Positions 52,952 to 62,758 are shown, numbered from the stretch's first letter. The stretch: 64,000 nt of DNA from Rhizobium sp. R634 (GCF_002211305.1 NZ_LOKW01000024.1:248001-312000); one strand, 5' to 3'. Translations and numbers: made by a program. Notes: a model not told the origin generated them from the sequence alone.

Positions 52952-54427
52952 ATGAGCAGCCAGATCATTCCCGTTGAGCCTTTTGATTACGTCGTCTTCG
53001 GCGGCAGCGGCGACCTTGCCGAGCGCAAGTTGCTGCCGGCCCTCTATCACCGTCAGATCGAAGGCCAGTTCGGCGAACCGACCCGCGTGATCGGCGCCTC
53101 GCGCAGCCCGCTGACGCATGAGGAATACCGCAAGTTCGCCCGCGACGCGCTCAAGGAACACCTGAAGAAGGGCGAGTATGACGACGCTGAAGTGGAAAAA
53201 TTCTGCGCCCGTCTCTACTACGTCTCCGTCGATGCGCGTACAGATACCGGCTGGGATCAGCTGAAGAAGCTGCTCGATGAGAGCAAGGATCGCGTGCGCG
53301 CCTTTTACCTCGCGGTCGCGCCAGGCATTTTCGGCGACATCGCCCAGAAGATTCACGACCACAAGCTCATCACCAAGTCGACCCGCATCGTCGTCGAAAA
53401 GCCGATCGGCCGCGATCTGGCGTCTGCCTTGCAGCTCAACGACAATATCGGCCGCGCTTTCAAGGAAGAGCAGATTTTCCGCATCGATCACTATCTCGGC
53501 AAGGAAACGGTGCAGAACCTGATGGCGCTGCGCTTTGCCAACGCGCTTTATGAGCCGCTGTGGAACGCCAACTATATCGACCATGTGCAGATCACCGTTG
53601 CCGAAGCCGTCGGCCTCGAAGGGCGCGCCGGCTATTACGATACTGCCGGCGCCCTGCGCGACATGGTGCAGAACCACATCCTGCAGCTCCTCTGCCTAAC
53701 GGCGATGGAAGTGCCCTCCTCGATGGATTCGGAAGCCGTCCGCGACGAAAAGCTGAAGGTGCTGCGGGCGCTGAAGCCGCTCGACGCCTCCAATGTCGAG
53801 CAGGCGACGGTGCGCGGCCAGTATCGCGCCGGCGCATCGGGCAGCGGCCCGGTCAAAGGCTATCTCGAAGAGCTCGAAGGCGGCGTCTCCAACACCGAGA
53901 CCTTCGTCGCCATCAAGGCCGAGATCAACAACTGGCGTTGGGCGGGCGTTCCCTTCTACATCAGAACCGGCAAGCGCCTTGCCGGCCGCGTTTCGGAAAT
54001 CGTCATCACCTTCAAATCGATCCCGCATGCGATCTTCGACCAGGCCGCCGGCCGCATCAGCCAGAACCAGCTGATCATCCGCCTGCAGCCGGATGAAGGC
54101 GTCAAGCAGTCGCTGATGATCAAGGATCCGGGCCCGGGCGGCATGCGGCTGCGCAATGTTTCGCTCGACATGAGCTTCGCCCAGGCTTTCAATGTCCGCA
54201 ATCCCGACGCCTACGAGCGTCTGCTGATGGACGTGATCCGCTCCAACCAGACCCTGTTCATGCGCCGCGACGAAGTCGAAGCCGCATGGAAATGGGTCGA
54301 TCCGATCCTCAAGGGTTGGGAAACGACCGGCCAGCAGGTGCAGGGCTATACGGCCGGCACCTGGGGCCCGAGCCAGGCCATCGCACTGATCGAGCGTGAC
54401 GGCCGCACCTGGCACGACAACATCTAG
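52952..54427 (+). CDS. zwf: Glucose-6-phosphate 1-dehydrogenase
   Basis: A 491-residue enzyme that oxidises glucose 6-phosphate to 6-phosphogluconolactone with NADP, the first step of the Entner-Doudoroff and pentose-phosphate routes. The cofactor site is FGGSGDLAERKLLPALYHR. The substrate site is RIDHYLGKETVQNL with the catalytic His, and VVEKPIGRDL is also conserved. The ATG at 52952 is preferred over an in-frame TTG at 52937 because MSSQIIPVEPFDY is the normal start. It is the first gene of zwf-pgl-edd. Confidence 0.95.
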   Translation: MSSQIIPVEPFDYVVFGGSGDLAERKLLPALYHRQIEGQFGEPTRVIGASRSPLTHEEYRKFARDALKEHLKKGEYDDAEVEKFCARLYYVSVDARTDTGWDQLKKLLDESKDRVRAFYLAVAPGIFGDIAQKIHDHKLITKSTRIVVEKPIGRDLASALQLNDNIGRAFKEEQIFRIDHYLGKETVQNLMALRFANALYEPLWNANYIDHVQITVAEAVGLEGRAGYYDTAGALRDMVQNHILQLLCLTAMEVPSSMDSEAVRDEKLKVLRALKPLDASNVEQATVRGQYRAGASGSGPVKGYLEELEGGVSNTETFVAIKAEINNWRWAGVPFYIRTGKRLAGRVSEIVITFKSIPHAIFDQAAGRISQNQLIIRLQPDEGVKQSLMIKDPGPGGMRLRNVSLDMSFAQAFNVRNPDAYERLLMDVIRSNQTLFMRRDEVEAAWKWVDPILKGWETTGQQVQGYTAGTWGPSQAIALIERDGRTWHDNI

Positions 54428-54437
54428 GAAGACATCG

Positions 54438-55136
54438 ATGGCATCGACCCTGCATTCCTTCGCCAGTGCCGCAGACCTCGCCGACAGTCTCGCCGATAAG
54501 GTCGCTAACACACTTTCGGCGGCGATCGCCGCCCGCGGAGCGGCCTCCATCGCCGTTTCCGGCGGCTCGACGCCGAAAGTCTTCTTCCAGGTGCTGTCGA
54601 CGCGCGACATCGCCTGGGACAAGGTGACGATCACCCTCGTCGACGAACGCTTCGTGCCGGCCGACAATGCGCGCTCGAACCACCTGCTGGTCGATGCCAA
54701 TCTTCTTCAGAACAAGGCCAAAGCGGCCCGTTTCGTGCCGCTCTACCAGCCGGCGGCTTCCGTCGAGGAGGCAGCAAGGCTTGCAACGGCGAAAAGCGCC
54801 GAGATCGGCATCCCTTTCGATGTCGTCATCCTCGGCATGGGCGGAGACGGCCATACGGCGTCGTTCTTCCCCGGCGGCAGCAATCTGCGCCTCGCGCTCG
54901 ATGCGCAGACGCCGCGCGGCATCATCACCATGGAAGCGGAAGGAGCCGGCGAGCCACGCCTGACATTCACCTTCTCCGCTCTCGAAGATGCCAAACTTCT
55001 CATTCTCCATATTGAGGGCGAAGGCAAAAAAGACGTTCTCGCCAAGGCGGAAGGCAGCGGTGACGAGGCAGAAATGCCGATCCGCGCCGTTCTGCGCCGG
55101 GCCACTTCCCCGGTCGAGATCTACTGGGCTCCCTGA
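54438..55136 (+). CDS. pgl: 6-phosphogluconolactonase
   Basis: A 232-residue enzyme that hydrolyses 6-phosphogluconolactone. IAVSGGSTPKVFFQVL is the phosphate-binding loop, ITLVDERFVPADNARSNH the active-site segment, and ILGMGGDGHTASFFPGG holds the catalytic His. The frame is open upstream inside zwf, but the ATG at 54438 with AGGAAG before it is the expected start, 10 bases behind the zwf stop. It fits the short DevB-type family. Confidence 0.93.
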   Translation: MASTLHSFASAADLADSLADKVANTLSAAIAARGAASIAVSGGSTPKVFFQVLSTRDIAWDKVTITLVDERFVPADNARSNHLLVDANLLQNKAKAARFVPLYQPAASVEEAARLATAKSAEIGIPFDVVILGMGGDGHTASFFPGGSNLRLALDAQTPRGIITMEAEGAGEPRLTFTFSALEDAKLLILHIEGEGKKDVLAKAEGSGDEAEMPIRAVLRRATSPVEIYWAP

Positions 55137-55204
55137 CACGGCCCGACAGGCCGCCGGAACCAGCGAACAGACAGAGACGAACCAGAACAAGGCAGGGATT
55201 TTCC

Positions 55205-57025
55205 ATGTCCGCTCACGCACGCATTGCTGCGATCACGAACCGTATTGTCGAACGCTCGAAGCCGACCCGCGAGCGCTATCTGGAACGCCTGCGCGCCGCA
55301 GCGTCCCAAGGTGTCCAGCGCTCGGTACTCGGCTGCGCCAATCTCGCCCATGGCTTCGCAGTCTGTTCCCCCGCCGAGAAGGACGCGCTCGCCGGCGACC
55401 GCATTCCCAATCTCGGCATCATCACCGCCTATAACGATATGCTCTCGGCCCATCAGCCGTTCGAGACCTACCCCGCGATCATCCGCGAGGCGGCCGCCGA
55501 GGCCGGCGGCGTCGCCCAGGTGGCCGGCGGCGTGCCCGCCATGTGCGACGGCGTCACCCAGGGGCAGCCGGGCATGGAGCTCTCGCTCTTCTCGCGCGAC
55601 CTGATCGCCATGGCCGCCGGCGTCGGCCTCTCGCACAACATGTTCGATGCCGCCCTCTTTCTCGGCGTCTGCGACAAGATCGTGCCGGGCCTCGTCATCG
55701 CCGCCCTCTCCTTCGGGCATCTGCCGTCGATCTTCGTTCCGGCCGGTCCGATGACGACGGGCCTGCCCAACGACGAGAAGTCGCGCGTGCGCCAGCTTTT
55801 TGCCGAGGGCAAGGTCGGCCGCGCCGAGCTCCTGGAGGCGGAATCGAAATCCTATCACGGCCCCGGCACCTGCACCTTTTACGGCACGGCCAATTCCAAC
55901 CAGATGCTGATGGAGATCATGGGCTTCCACATGCCGGGCTCCTCCTTCATCAATCCCGGCACGCCGCTGCGCGAAGCGCTGACGCGCGAAGCCGCCAAGC
56001 GGGCGCTGGCGATCACCGCGCTCGGCAACGAGTTCACGCCGGCGGGCGAGATGATCGACGAGCGCTCGATCGTCAACGGCGTCGTCGGCCTGCATGCGAC
56101 CGGCGGTTCGACCAACCACACGCTGCACCTCGTCGCCATGGCGCGGGCAGCCGGCATCCAGCTCACCTGGCAGGACATCGCCGAGCTTTCGGAAGTCGTG
56201 CCGCTGCTTGCGCGCGTCTATCCGAACGGACTTGCCGACGTGAACCATTTCCAGGCGGCCGGCGGCATGGGCTTCCTCATCAAGGAGCTCCTGAAGCAAG
56301 GCCTGGTGCATGACGACGTGCGCACGGTCTTTGGCCAGGGTCTAGAAGCCTATACGGTCGATGCCCGTCTCGGCGAAAACAGCACCGTGCTCCGCGAGCC
56401 GTCGCCGGAAAAGAGCCATGATCCGAAGGTGCTCTCCAGCATCGAGACGCCTTTCCAGGCGAATGGCGGATTGAAGATGCTGCGCGGCAATCTCGGCAAG
56501 GCGGTCATCAAGATCTCCGCCGTCAAGCCGGAGCGCCATGTCATCGAGGCGCCGGCGATCGTCTTCCACAGCCAGCAGGAACTGCAGGACGCCTTCAAGG
56601 AAGGCAAGCTCAACCGCGATTTCGTCGCGGTCGTGCGCTTCCAGGGACCGAAGGCGAACGGCATGCCGGAACTGCACAAGCTGACGCCGCCGCTCGGCGT
56701 GCTGCAGGACCGCGGCTTCCGCGTGGCGCTTCTGACCGACGGGCGCATGTCCGGCGCATCCGGCAAGGTGCCGGCGGCGATCCACGTCACCCCGGAAGCG
56801 GTCGATGGCGGCCCGATCGCCCGCATCAAGAACGGCGACATCATTCGCCTGGACGCGATCAAGGGAACGCTGGAAGTGCTGGTCGATGCGGCCGACATGG
56901 CCGAGCGCGAACCGGTGACCGTCGATCTCTCCGACAATGAATTCGGCATGGGCCGCGAGCTCTTCGCGCCGTTCCGCCGCGCCGTCGGCGCCTCGGATCA
57001 GGGGGCCAGCGTTCTCTTCCACTGA
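55205..57025 (+). CDS. edd: Phosphogluconate dehydratase
   Basis: A 606-residue iron-sulfur dehydratase that turns 6-phosphogluconate into 2-keto-3-deoxy-6-phosphogluconate. Cluster cysteines are visible in SVLGCANLAHG, GVPAMCDGVTQGQPGMELSL and LFLGVCDKIVPGLV. The ITAYNDMLSAHQPFETYP block and RMSGASGKVPAAIHVTPEA with GDIIRLDAIKGTLEV at the end fit the Edd/IlvD family, and the length matches Edd. AGGGA precedes the ATG. It is the last gene of the operon and is followed by a strong terminator. Confidence 0.95.
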   Translation: MSAHARIAAITNRIVERSKPTRERYLERLRAAASQGVQRSVLGCANLAHGFAVCSPAEKDALAGDRIPNLGIITAYNDMLSAHQPFETYPAIIREAAAEAGGVAQVAGGVPAMCDGVTQGQPGMELSLFSRDLIAMAAGVGLSHNMFDAALFLGVCDKIVPGLVIAALSFGHLPSIFVPAGPMTTGLPNDEKSRVRQLFAEGKVGRAELLEAESKSYHGPGTCTFYGTANSNQMLMEIMGFHMPGSSFINPGTPLREALTREAAKRALAITALGNEFTPAGEMIDERSIVNGVVGLHATGGSTNHTLHLVAMARAAGIQLTWQDIAELSEVVPLLARVYPNGLADVNHFQAAGGMGFLIKELLKQGLVHDDVRTVFGQGLEAYTVDARLGENSTVLREPSPEKSHDPKVLSSIETPFQANGGLKMLRGNLGKAVIKISAVKPERHVIEAPAIVFHSQQELQDAFKEGKLNRDFVAVVRFQGPKANGMPELHKLTPPLGVLQDRGFRVALLTDGRMSGASGKVPAAIHVTPEAVDGGPIARIKNGDIIRLDAIKGTLEVLVDAADMAEREPVTVDLSDNEFGMGRELFAPFRRAVGASDQGASVLFH

Positions 57026-57047
57026 ACGCGACCAACGCAAACAAGCA

Positions 57048-57090
57048 AAAACCCGCGAGGCGCGAAGCGTCCCGCGGGTTTTCTTTATTG
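57048..57090 (+). terminator. Rho-independent terminator of zwf-pgl-edd
   Basis: AAAACCCGCG (57048-57057) pairs with CGCGGGTTTT (57073-57082), with a further short GC stem possible in the loop, followed by CTTTATTG. It lies 22 bases behind the edd stop. Facing A and T tracts suggest it could also stop transcripts of the convergent PilZ-like gene. Confidence 0.85.
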
Positions 57091-57106
57091 TCAGTCCGGC
57101 TGTCCG

Positions 57107-57520
57107 TCAGGCGCGGATATCGAGGACGTAATCCTTGTGCGCCGGGTGCGTGCTGTAGACGAAGATCTTGTTCAGCTCCTTCTGCGTCAACAGGCGCAGG
57201 AAACGGACTTCGATCGTGTTGTTGGCATTCACCTTCATCAGCAGGCAGCCGACCTTGGTGATGCGCGCATCCGGAATATCCAGATAGAACTGCTTCGGCA
57301 GGCTGAACTGGGTCAGAATGGCGAGCGTCGCGCTACTCATCGAAATACGGACGATGTCGCAGCGGCGCGACGCCGCGTGCATGACGCCCTTTTCCGTATA
57401 TTCGATGCGCGCGGCATTCATTGTGTCCTCCATTTTGAACCGCGCTTCGCGGTCATACATGAAGGATTCTTCCTTGCTCAGGAAATGAGACTTTGGCTGT
57501 GACGGATTGGAAGCGGCCAC
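57107..57520 (-). CDS. PilZ-like small protein
   Basis: A 137-residue protein. The segment AASRRCDIVRISMSSATLAI resembles the PilZ core (R-x-x-x-R before D/N-x-S-x-x-G), but the arginine pair and the Gly are not fully conserved, so binding of cyclic di-GMP is uncertain. The rest alternates short beta strands (FYLDIPDARITKVGCLLMKV, IEVRFLRLL). The start is a GTG at 57520 with AGGGGGA upstream; MYDREARF at 57460 is an alternative. It is a single gene between edd and aglK. Confidence 0.6.
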   Translation of the reverse strand: MAASNPSQPKSHFLSKEESFMYDREARFKMEDTMNAARIEYTEKGVMHAASRRCDIVRISMSSATLAILTQFSLPKQFYLDIPDARITKVGCLLMKVNANNTIEVRFLRLLTQKELNKIFVYSTHPAHKDYVLDIRA

Positions 57521-57636
57521 GTGCTTATCCCCCTCATAAATTGACTGGGAAAAGGTAGCAGCCGATCTTTAACAGAAAGTGATAATTCGCTCCGCCAAGT
57601 ATAATTCCCGGGATTATTACCCCAAAAATGGCTCGC

Positions 57637-58725
57637 TCATTTCCTGTAAGTGTGGCCGCTCGCGTCGAAGAGATGCAGTTTCTGCCGGTCGGCGGCAAAC
57701 CGCATCTTCTGGCCCTTGTGGACATCGTAGATGCCGGGCAGCTTGACGACGATCGGCTCGCCGGGGACAAGACCTTCGATGTAAAGCAGCGTCACTTCGC
57801 CGAGCGCCTCGACGATCGAGACCTCGCCCTCGAAAACATAGTCGGCGCCGTCGGCGATCCTCAGATCCTCGGGACGGACGCCGAAGCTCGCCTGCTTGCC
57901 CTTCTCGGAGGTGTCGGTCGCGATATCGAGCGTCACCGACATGCCGCCGGTCAGCGTCACGGTCGTCTCATTGCCGGTTGCAGTGATCGTCGCGGGGATG
58001 ATGTTCATGGCCGGCGAACCGATGAATTTCGCGACGAAGAGGTTGGCGGGGCGCTCGTAAAGCTCCAGCGGCGCGCCGACCTGCTCGATATTGCCGGCGG
58101 AGAGGACGACGATGCGGTCGGCGAGTGTCATCGCCTCGACCTGATCGTGGGTGACGTAGATCATCGTCGTATCGGCCATCTGCTCGTTGAGGCGGGCGAT
58201 CTCGATGCGGGTCGCGACGCGCAGCGCGGCATCGAGGTTCGACAGCGGCTCGTCGAACAGGAAGACCTTCGGATCGCGGCAGATGGCGCGGCCAATCGCC
58301 ACGCGCTGGCGCTGGCCGCCGGAAAGCGCCTTCGGCAGGCGGTCGAGATATTTGGTCAGCTGTAGGCTCTCGGCCGCCGCACGGACGCGGCGGTCGATCT
58401 CCTGCTTGCTTTCGCCGGCGATCTTCATGCCGAAGGCCATGTTGTCGTAGACGGTCATGTGCGGGTAGAGCGCGTAGGACTGGAAGACCATGGCGATGCC
58501 GCGCTTGGAGGGCGGCACGTCGTTGACGAGCTGGCCGTCGATATACATCTCGCCGCCGGTGATCGCCTCGAGACCGGCGATCATGCGCAGAAGCGTGGAT
58601 TTGCCGCAGCCGGACGGACCGACGAAGACGATGAATTCGCCTTGCTTGATATCGAGGTCGATGCCGTGGAGAACGTCCACGGAACCGTAGGATTTGCGAA
58701 TATCCTTCAGCGTCAGTCCAGTCAT
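57637..58725 (-). CDS. aglK: Alpha-glucoside ABC transporter ATP-binding protein AglK
   Basis: A 362-residue MalK-type ATPase. Walker A is GPSGCGKST, the signature is LSGGQRQRVAIGRAI, Walker B is VFLFDEPLSNLDAALR, and the C-terminal regulatory/TOBE half includes FGVRPEDLRIADGADYVFEG and LFDASGHTYRK. Its place at the end of aglEFGAK matches S. meliloti, where the system imports sucrose, maltose and trehalose. GAGGGGAGAGAG precedes the ATG, 21 bases behind aglA. Confidence 0.93.
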   Translation of the reverse strand: MTGLTLKDIRKSYGSVDVLHGIDLDIKQGEFIVFVGPSGCGKSTLLRMIAGLEAITGGEMYIDGQLVNDVPPSKRGIAMVFQSYALYPHMTVYDNMAFGMKIAGESKQEIDRRVRAAAESLQLTKYLDRLPKALSGGQRQRVAIGRAICRDPKVFLFDEPLSNLDAALRVATRIEIARLNEQMADTTMIYVTHDQVEAMTLADRIVVLSAGNIEQVGAPLELYERPANLFVAKFIGSPAMNIIPATITATGNETTVTLTGGMSVTLDIATDTSEKGKQASFGVRPEDLRIADGADYVFEGEVSIVEALGEVTLLYIEGLVPGEPIVVKLPGIYDVHKGQKMRFAADRQKLHLFDASGHTYRK

Positions 58726-58746
58726 TTCTCTCTCCCCTCCTGATCC

Positions 58747-60399
58747 TTAGGCGAGACGGGCGAAATACGCCCCCCAGGCCGGAATATCGATCTTGTCGCC
58801 ATAGTTGTTGCTGGTAAAGCCATGGCCCGTCAATGCCTGCCATTCACCGGCAGGCAGCGTGACGCCCGTTTCGGCCGGGCTCATGTTGAAGATGCAGAGC
58901 AGCTTCTCATCGCCATATTCGCGGGTGAAGACCAGAGTCTCGCCCTGCACCTCCTCGAATTCGATCTCGCCCTTGGCAAAGGCCGGGTGAAGCTTGCGGA
59001 AGGCGATGAAGCGGCGGTAGTGCTCGAGCACGGAAGTCTCGTCGCCCTGCTGGACGTTGACGGCGCGCAGGATGTGTTCGACCGGCACCGGCAGCCAGGG
59101 CTTGACGGTTGAGAAGCCGCCCTGGGCGACGTGGCTGTCCCAGACCATCGGCGTGCGGCAGCCGTCGCGGCCCTTGAATTCCGGCCAGAACTGGATGCCG
59201 TAGGGATCCTGCAGATCCTGATAGGCGAGATCGGCCTCCGTCAGCGCCAGTTCCTCGCCCTGATAGAGGCAGACCGAGCCGCGCAGCGTCAAAAGCAGCG
59301 AGGCATAGAGCTTGGCGAAAGCGTCGTGATCGGCAACCAGTCCGCCCCAGCGGCTGACATGGCGCACGACGTCGTGGTTGGAGAAGGCCCAGCAGGCCCA
59401 GCCATCGGGTGCGGCGGCTTCGAAATCCCGCATCACCTCCTCGACGCGCTCCGGCGTCAGCGGATCGGGCGCCAGGAATTCGAAGGCGTAGCACATGTGC
59501 ATCTTGTCGTTGCCGGACGTGTATTCGCCGACGATTTCCAGCCCGCGCTGGCTATCGCCCACCTCGCCGACGGCGGCAATCGCCGGGTATTCCTCGAGAA
59601 CGGCGCGGAAGCGCTTGAGGAAGGCAAGATTCTCCGGGCGGTTCTTGTCGTAGATATGCTCCTGGAAATTATAGGGATTGACCGCCGGCGCGGTCGAGGC
59701 GTTGCGCCTTTCGGGGGCAAGCGCCGGGTTGTCGCGCAGGAGCGGGTCGTGGAAATAGAAATTGATGGTGTCGAGGCGGAAGCCGTCGACGCCTCGGTTG
59801 AGCCAGAAGCGTACGACGTCGAGCAGACGGTCCTGCACCTCGGGATTATGCAGGTTCATGTCCGGCTGCGAGGTCAGGAAATTATGCAGGTAATATTGCA
59901 TGCGCGTCGGATCCCACGCCCATGCCGAGCCACCGAAGATCGAGAGCCAATTGTTCGGCGGCGTGCCGTCCGGCTTGGCATCGGCCCAGACATACCAGTC
60001 GGCCTTGGCGTTGGTCTTGCTGGAGCGGCTCTGGACGAACCAGGGGTGCTGATCCGAGCTGTGGGAGATGACGAGGTCGATCATCACCCGGATGCCGAGG
60101 CGATGGGCTTCCGATATCAGCGTGTCGAAATCCACCAGCGTGCCGAAAATCGAATCGACGTTCTCATAATCGGAAACGTCGTAGCCGAAATCCCGCATCG
60201 GCGAGGTGAAGAAGGGCGAGATCCAGATCGCATCGGCGCCGAGGCTTGCCACATGCGGCAGGCGGGCGGTGATGCCCTTCAGGTCGCCGATGCCGTCGCC
60301 GTTCGAATCCTGGTAGGAACGCGGGTAGATCTGATAGATCACCGCGCCGCGCCACCAGTCCTTATCGGCGGTCAAGATCGATTGGGGAGCCACGTTCAT
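58747..60399 (-). CDS. aglA: Alpha-glucosidase AglA (GH13)
   Basis: A 550-residue cytoplasmic glycoside hydrolase. WWRGAVIYQIYPRSYQDSNG is the classical start, GFRLDTINF holds the nucleophile Asp, VGEVGDS the acid Glu, and FSNHDVVRHVSRWGG the third catalytic Asp. DLVISHSSDQHPWF is the second conserved region. It hydrolyses imported alpha-glucosides to glucose, which feeds the nearby zwf-pgl-edd route. It is encoded 34 bases behind aglG, inside the transporter operon. Confidence 0.94.
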   Translation of the reverse strand: MNVAPQSILTADKDWWRGAVIYQIYPRSYQDSNGDGIGDLKGITARLPHVASLGADAIWISPFFTSPMRDFGYDVSDYENVDSIFGTLVDFDTLISEAHRLGIRVMIDLVISHSSDQHPWFVQSRSSKTNAKADWYVWADAKPDGTPPNNWLSIFGGSAWAWDPTRMQYYLHNFLTSQPDMNLHNPEVQDRLLDVVRFWLNRGVDGFRLDTINFYFHDPLLRDNPALAPERRNASTAPAVNPYNFQEHIYDKNRPENLAFLKRFRAVLEEYPAIAAVGEVGDSQRGLEIVGEYTSGNDKMHMCYAFEFLAPDPLTPERVEEVMRDFEAAAPDGWACWAFSNHDVVRHVSRWGGLVADHDAFAKLYASLLLTLRGSVCLYQGEELALTEADLAYQDLQDPYGIQFWPEFKGRDGCRTPMVWDSHVAQGGFSTVKPWLPVPVEHILRAVNVQQGDETSVLEHYRRFIAFRKLHPAFAKGEIEFEEVQGETLVFTREYGDEKLLCIFNMSPAETGVTLPAGEWQALTGHGFTSNNYGDKIDIPAWGAYFARLA

Positions 60400-60433
60400 G
60401 GAATATCCTGTCTGAAGTCACGTTCGGGAATGA

Positions 60434-61597
60434 TCAGCCTCCCTTGACCGAGCCCGCCAGCAGACCGCGCACCAGATAACGCTGCAGCCCGAAGAAGACG
60501 AGCAGCGGCACGACGATGGTGACGAAGGCTGACGCCGTCAAAATCTCCCAGTTGCCGCCGCGCGAGCCGAGCAGCGCGTTCAGGCTGCCGGTCAGCACGA
60601 TGTGGTCCTTGTCGGTGCCGAGGAAGACCATGGCGACGAGCAGGTCGTTCCACACCCACAGGAACTGGAAGATGGCGAAGGAGGCGAGCGCCGGGAAGGA
60701 CAAAGGCAAAACGATGCGGGTGAAGATCTCGAAATCGCTCGCGCCGTCGACGCGGGCGGATTCGATGATCTCCTTCGGCAGGCCGGCGATATAGGCCCGC
60801 AGGAGAAAGATGGCGAGCGGCATGCCGAAGGCGGTATGGGCAAGCCAGATGCCGGGATAGGTCTTCGACGGCTGGCCGAGCATGTTGCCGACTTCGTTAT
60901 AGAGACGCAGCAGCGGGATCAGCGACATCTGCAGCGGCACGACGATGAGGCCGACGACGAGCGCAATCAGCAGCGCCCGGCCGGGAAACTCCATCCAGCT
61001 CAAGGCATAGGCGGCGAAGGCGGCAATCAGGATCGGGATGATCGTCGCCGGGATCGTCACCGTCAGCGAATTGATGAAGGATTGGCCGATGCCTTCGCCT
61101 CTCAGAACCGTATTGTAGTTCTGCGTCGTGAATTCGGGCGGCGCCGAGACGGAAACGTAGATGCGCCGCGGCCGCTCGTCAGGCGAAAAGGCGGCGTTCT
61201 TCATGTAGCGATAGCTGCCGTCGCTGTTGATCTGCAGCGTTTCGCCGTCGCCGAGATCGGCGGTCGTGCCGGCATCGTAGGCGGCCGGCTGCTGCACGCG
61301 GTTGCCGAAGGCTTTCACGGAACGGCCGGTCTGTCCTTCCAGCACATTGCCCGAAATGACGTAGTTGGCGCCTTCCTGCTGTTGCTGGTCAGGCGTGCCC
61401 AGGCGCACTGCAACGGTCTGCGTCGAGCCGACGAAGGACGTCCACCAGCCGGACACGACGATCTGGTCCTTGTCGCGCAGCGCGCTGACGAAGATGCCGA
61501 GCGTCGGGATGAGCCAGACGATGACGATCAAGAGAACCGCAAGGTGAACGAAGAGCCGGGCGGGGCCGATCTTGAAGTAGCTTCCGACAGCGGTCAT
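60434..61597 (-). CDS. aglG: Alpha-glucoside ABC transporter permease AglG
   Basis: A 387-residue permease. The first span is AVLLIVIVWLIPTLGIFVSA. About 120 residues follow before the second span (GTPDQQQQEGANYVISGNVL to VSAPPEFTTQNYNTVLRGEG), a large periplasmic insertion compared with MalG. The EAA loop is EIIESARVDGASDFEIFTRI. It pairs with AglF, whose stop lies one base upstream. Confidence 0.92.
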   Translation of the reverse strand: MTAVGSYFKIGPARLFVHLAVLLIVIVWLIPTLGIFVSALRDKDQIVVSGWWTSFVGSTQTVAVRLGTPDQQQQEGANYVISGNVLEGQTGRSVKAFGNRVQQPAAYDAGTTADLGDGETLQINSDGSYRYMKNAAFSPDERPRRIYVSVSAPPEFTTQNYNTVLRGEGIGQSFINSLTVTIPATIIPILIAAFAAYALSWMEFPGRALLIALVVGLIVVPLQMSLIPLLRLYNEVGNMLGQPSKTYPGIWLAHTAFGMPLAIFLLRAYIAGLPKEIIESARVDGASDFEIFTRIVLPLSFPALASFAIFQFLWVWNDLLVAMVFLGTDKDHIVLTGSLNALLGSRGGNWEILTASAFVTIVVPLLVFFGLQRYLVRGLLAGSVKGG

Positions 61598-61598
61598 C

Positions 61599-62612
61599 TC
61601 AATGGCCCTTCAGTTCGCGGTTGGCACGGCGCACGTTCCAGATCATGATCGGCGTGACGGCGAGCATGATGATGATGGCGATGACGGCGCTTCGGCCGGA
61701 ATCGCCGCCGCCGCGGAACATCCAGTCGAACATCAGGTTCGCCAGCACCATCGTCTGCCATTGGCCGTTGGTCATGGTCAGCACGATGTCGAAGACCTTG
61801 AGGACGAGGATGGTGATCGTCGTCCAGACGACGGCGATGGTGCCCCAGACCTGCGGCACCATAATGCGCCAGAAGATCTGCCAGCCATTGGCGCCGTCGA
61901 TGACGGCGGCCTCGATCGTCTCCTCGGGAATGCCGCGCAGAGCGGCCGACAGGATGACCATGGCGAACCCGGTCTGAATCCAGATCAGGATGACCATCAG
62001 GAAGAAATTGTTCCAGAAGGGAACCGAGATCCACACTTCAGGCGTGCCGCCGAACAGCTGGACGATGGCATTCAGCAGGCCGATCTGGACATCGTTGCCG
62101 CCGCGATATTCATAAATGAATTTCCAGATGACCGAGGCGCCGACGAAGGAGATCGCCATCGGCATGAAGACGATGCTCTTGGCGATATTGCCCCACCAGA
62201 TGCGGTCGGTCATCACGGCGATGACGAGGCCGAAGAAGGTGCAGGCGGCCGGCACGACGGCGAGCCAGAGGATGTTGTTGAAGATCGACTGACGGAATTC
62301 GCGGTCGCCGATCGCCCATTTGTAATTGGCGAGGCCGACGAACTGCAGGCCGGCGCGATCGTAGAAGGACAGGATGAAGGTCGCGACGACGGGATAGACG
62401 AGATAAACGAAGAGCAAGAAGAGCGCCGGGCCGAGAAACAGCCACGGCCGGATGACTGCACGGCGATTGAGATTGCGCGATGCGGTGCGAATGTCACCGT
62501 CCTTTACCGGCAGCGCCAGGTCCAGGATCTTGTTCGAAAAATAGAAATAGGCCGAGCACGCGAAAACGGCGACGACCACGACGCCCAAAGCGGACACTAT
62601 CTGCGACAGCAT
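61599..62612 (-). CDS. aglF: Alpha-glucoside ABC transporter permease AglF
   Basis: A 337-residue permease with an N-terminal span (IVSALGVVVVAVFACSAYFYF) and then a MalF-like core of six spans. PWLFLGPALFLLFVYLVYPV begins the core, and EETIEAAVIDGANGWQIFWR is the EAA loop. It is separated from aglE by about 180 bases with two hairpins, so its expression is probably lower than that of the binding protein. Confidence 0.92.
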   Translation of the reverse strand: MLSQIVSALGVVVVAVFACSAYFYFSNKILDLALPVKDGDIRTASRNLNRRAVIRPWLFLGPALFLLFVYLVYPVVATFILSFYDRAGLQFVGLANYKWAIGDREFRQSIFNNILWLAVVPAACTFFGLVIAVMTDRIWWGNIAKSIVFMPMAISFVGASVIWKFIYEYRGGNDVQIGLLNAIVQLFGGTPEVWISVPFWNNFFLMVILIWIQTGFAMVILSAALRGIPEETIEAAVIDGANGWQIFWRIMVPQVWGTIAVVWTTITILVLKVFDIVLTMTNGQWQTMVLANLMFDWMFRGGGDSGRSAVIAIIIMLAVTPIMIWNVRRANRELKGH

Positions 62613-62720
62613 TACGTCCCTCCCCTGCTTCCCCTGATCTTATTCCGACCGGTTTATTCTGACGGGTCAGCGCCGGTCATCGTCAATAAGCCTGCCCCAC
62701 TTGACCACAGTATCCTCGGA

Positions 62721-62746
62721 TGGCCGGACTCTTTTGAATCCGGCCA
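62721..62746 (-). promoter_or_regulatory. Second stem-loop between aglE and aglF
   Basis: TGGCCGGA (62721-62728) and TCCGGCCA (62739-62746) form a perfect 8-base-pair stem around a 10-base loop. It lies in the aglE-aglF gap 12 bases from the stronger hairpin at 62759-62782. Tandem hairpins here would protect the aglE message or limit read-through. Confidence 0.5.
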
Positions 62747-62758
62747 CTCATGCAGACC

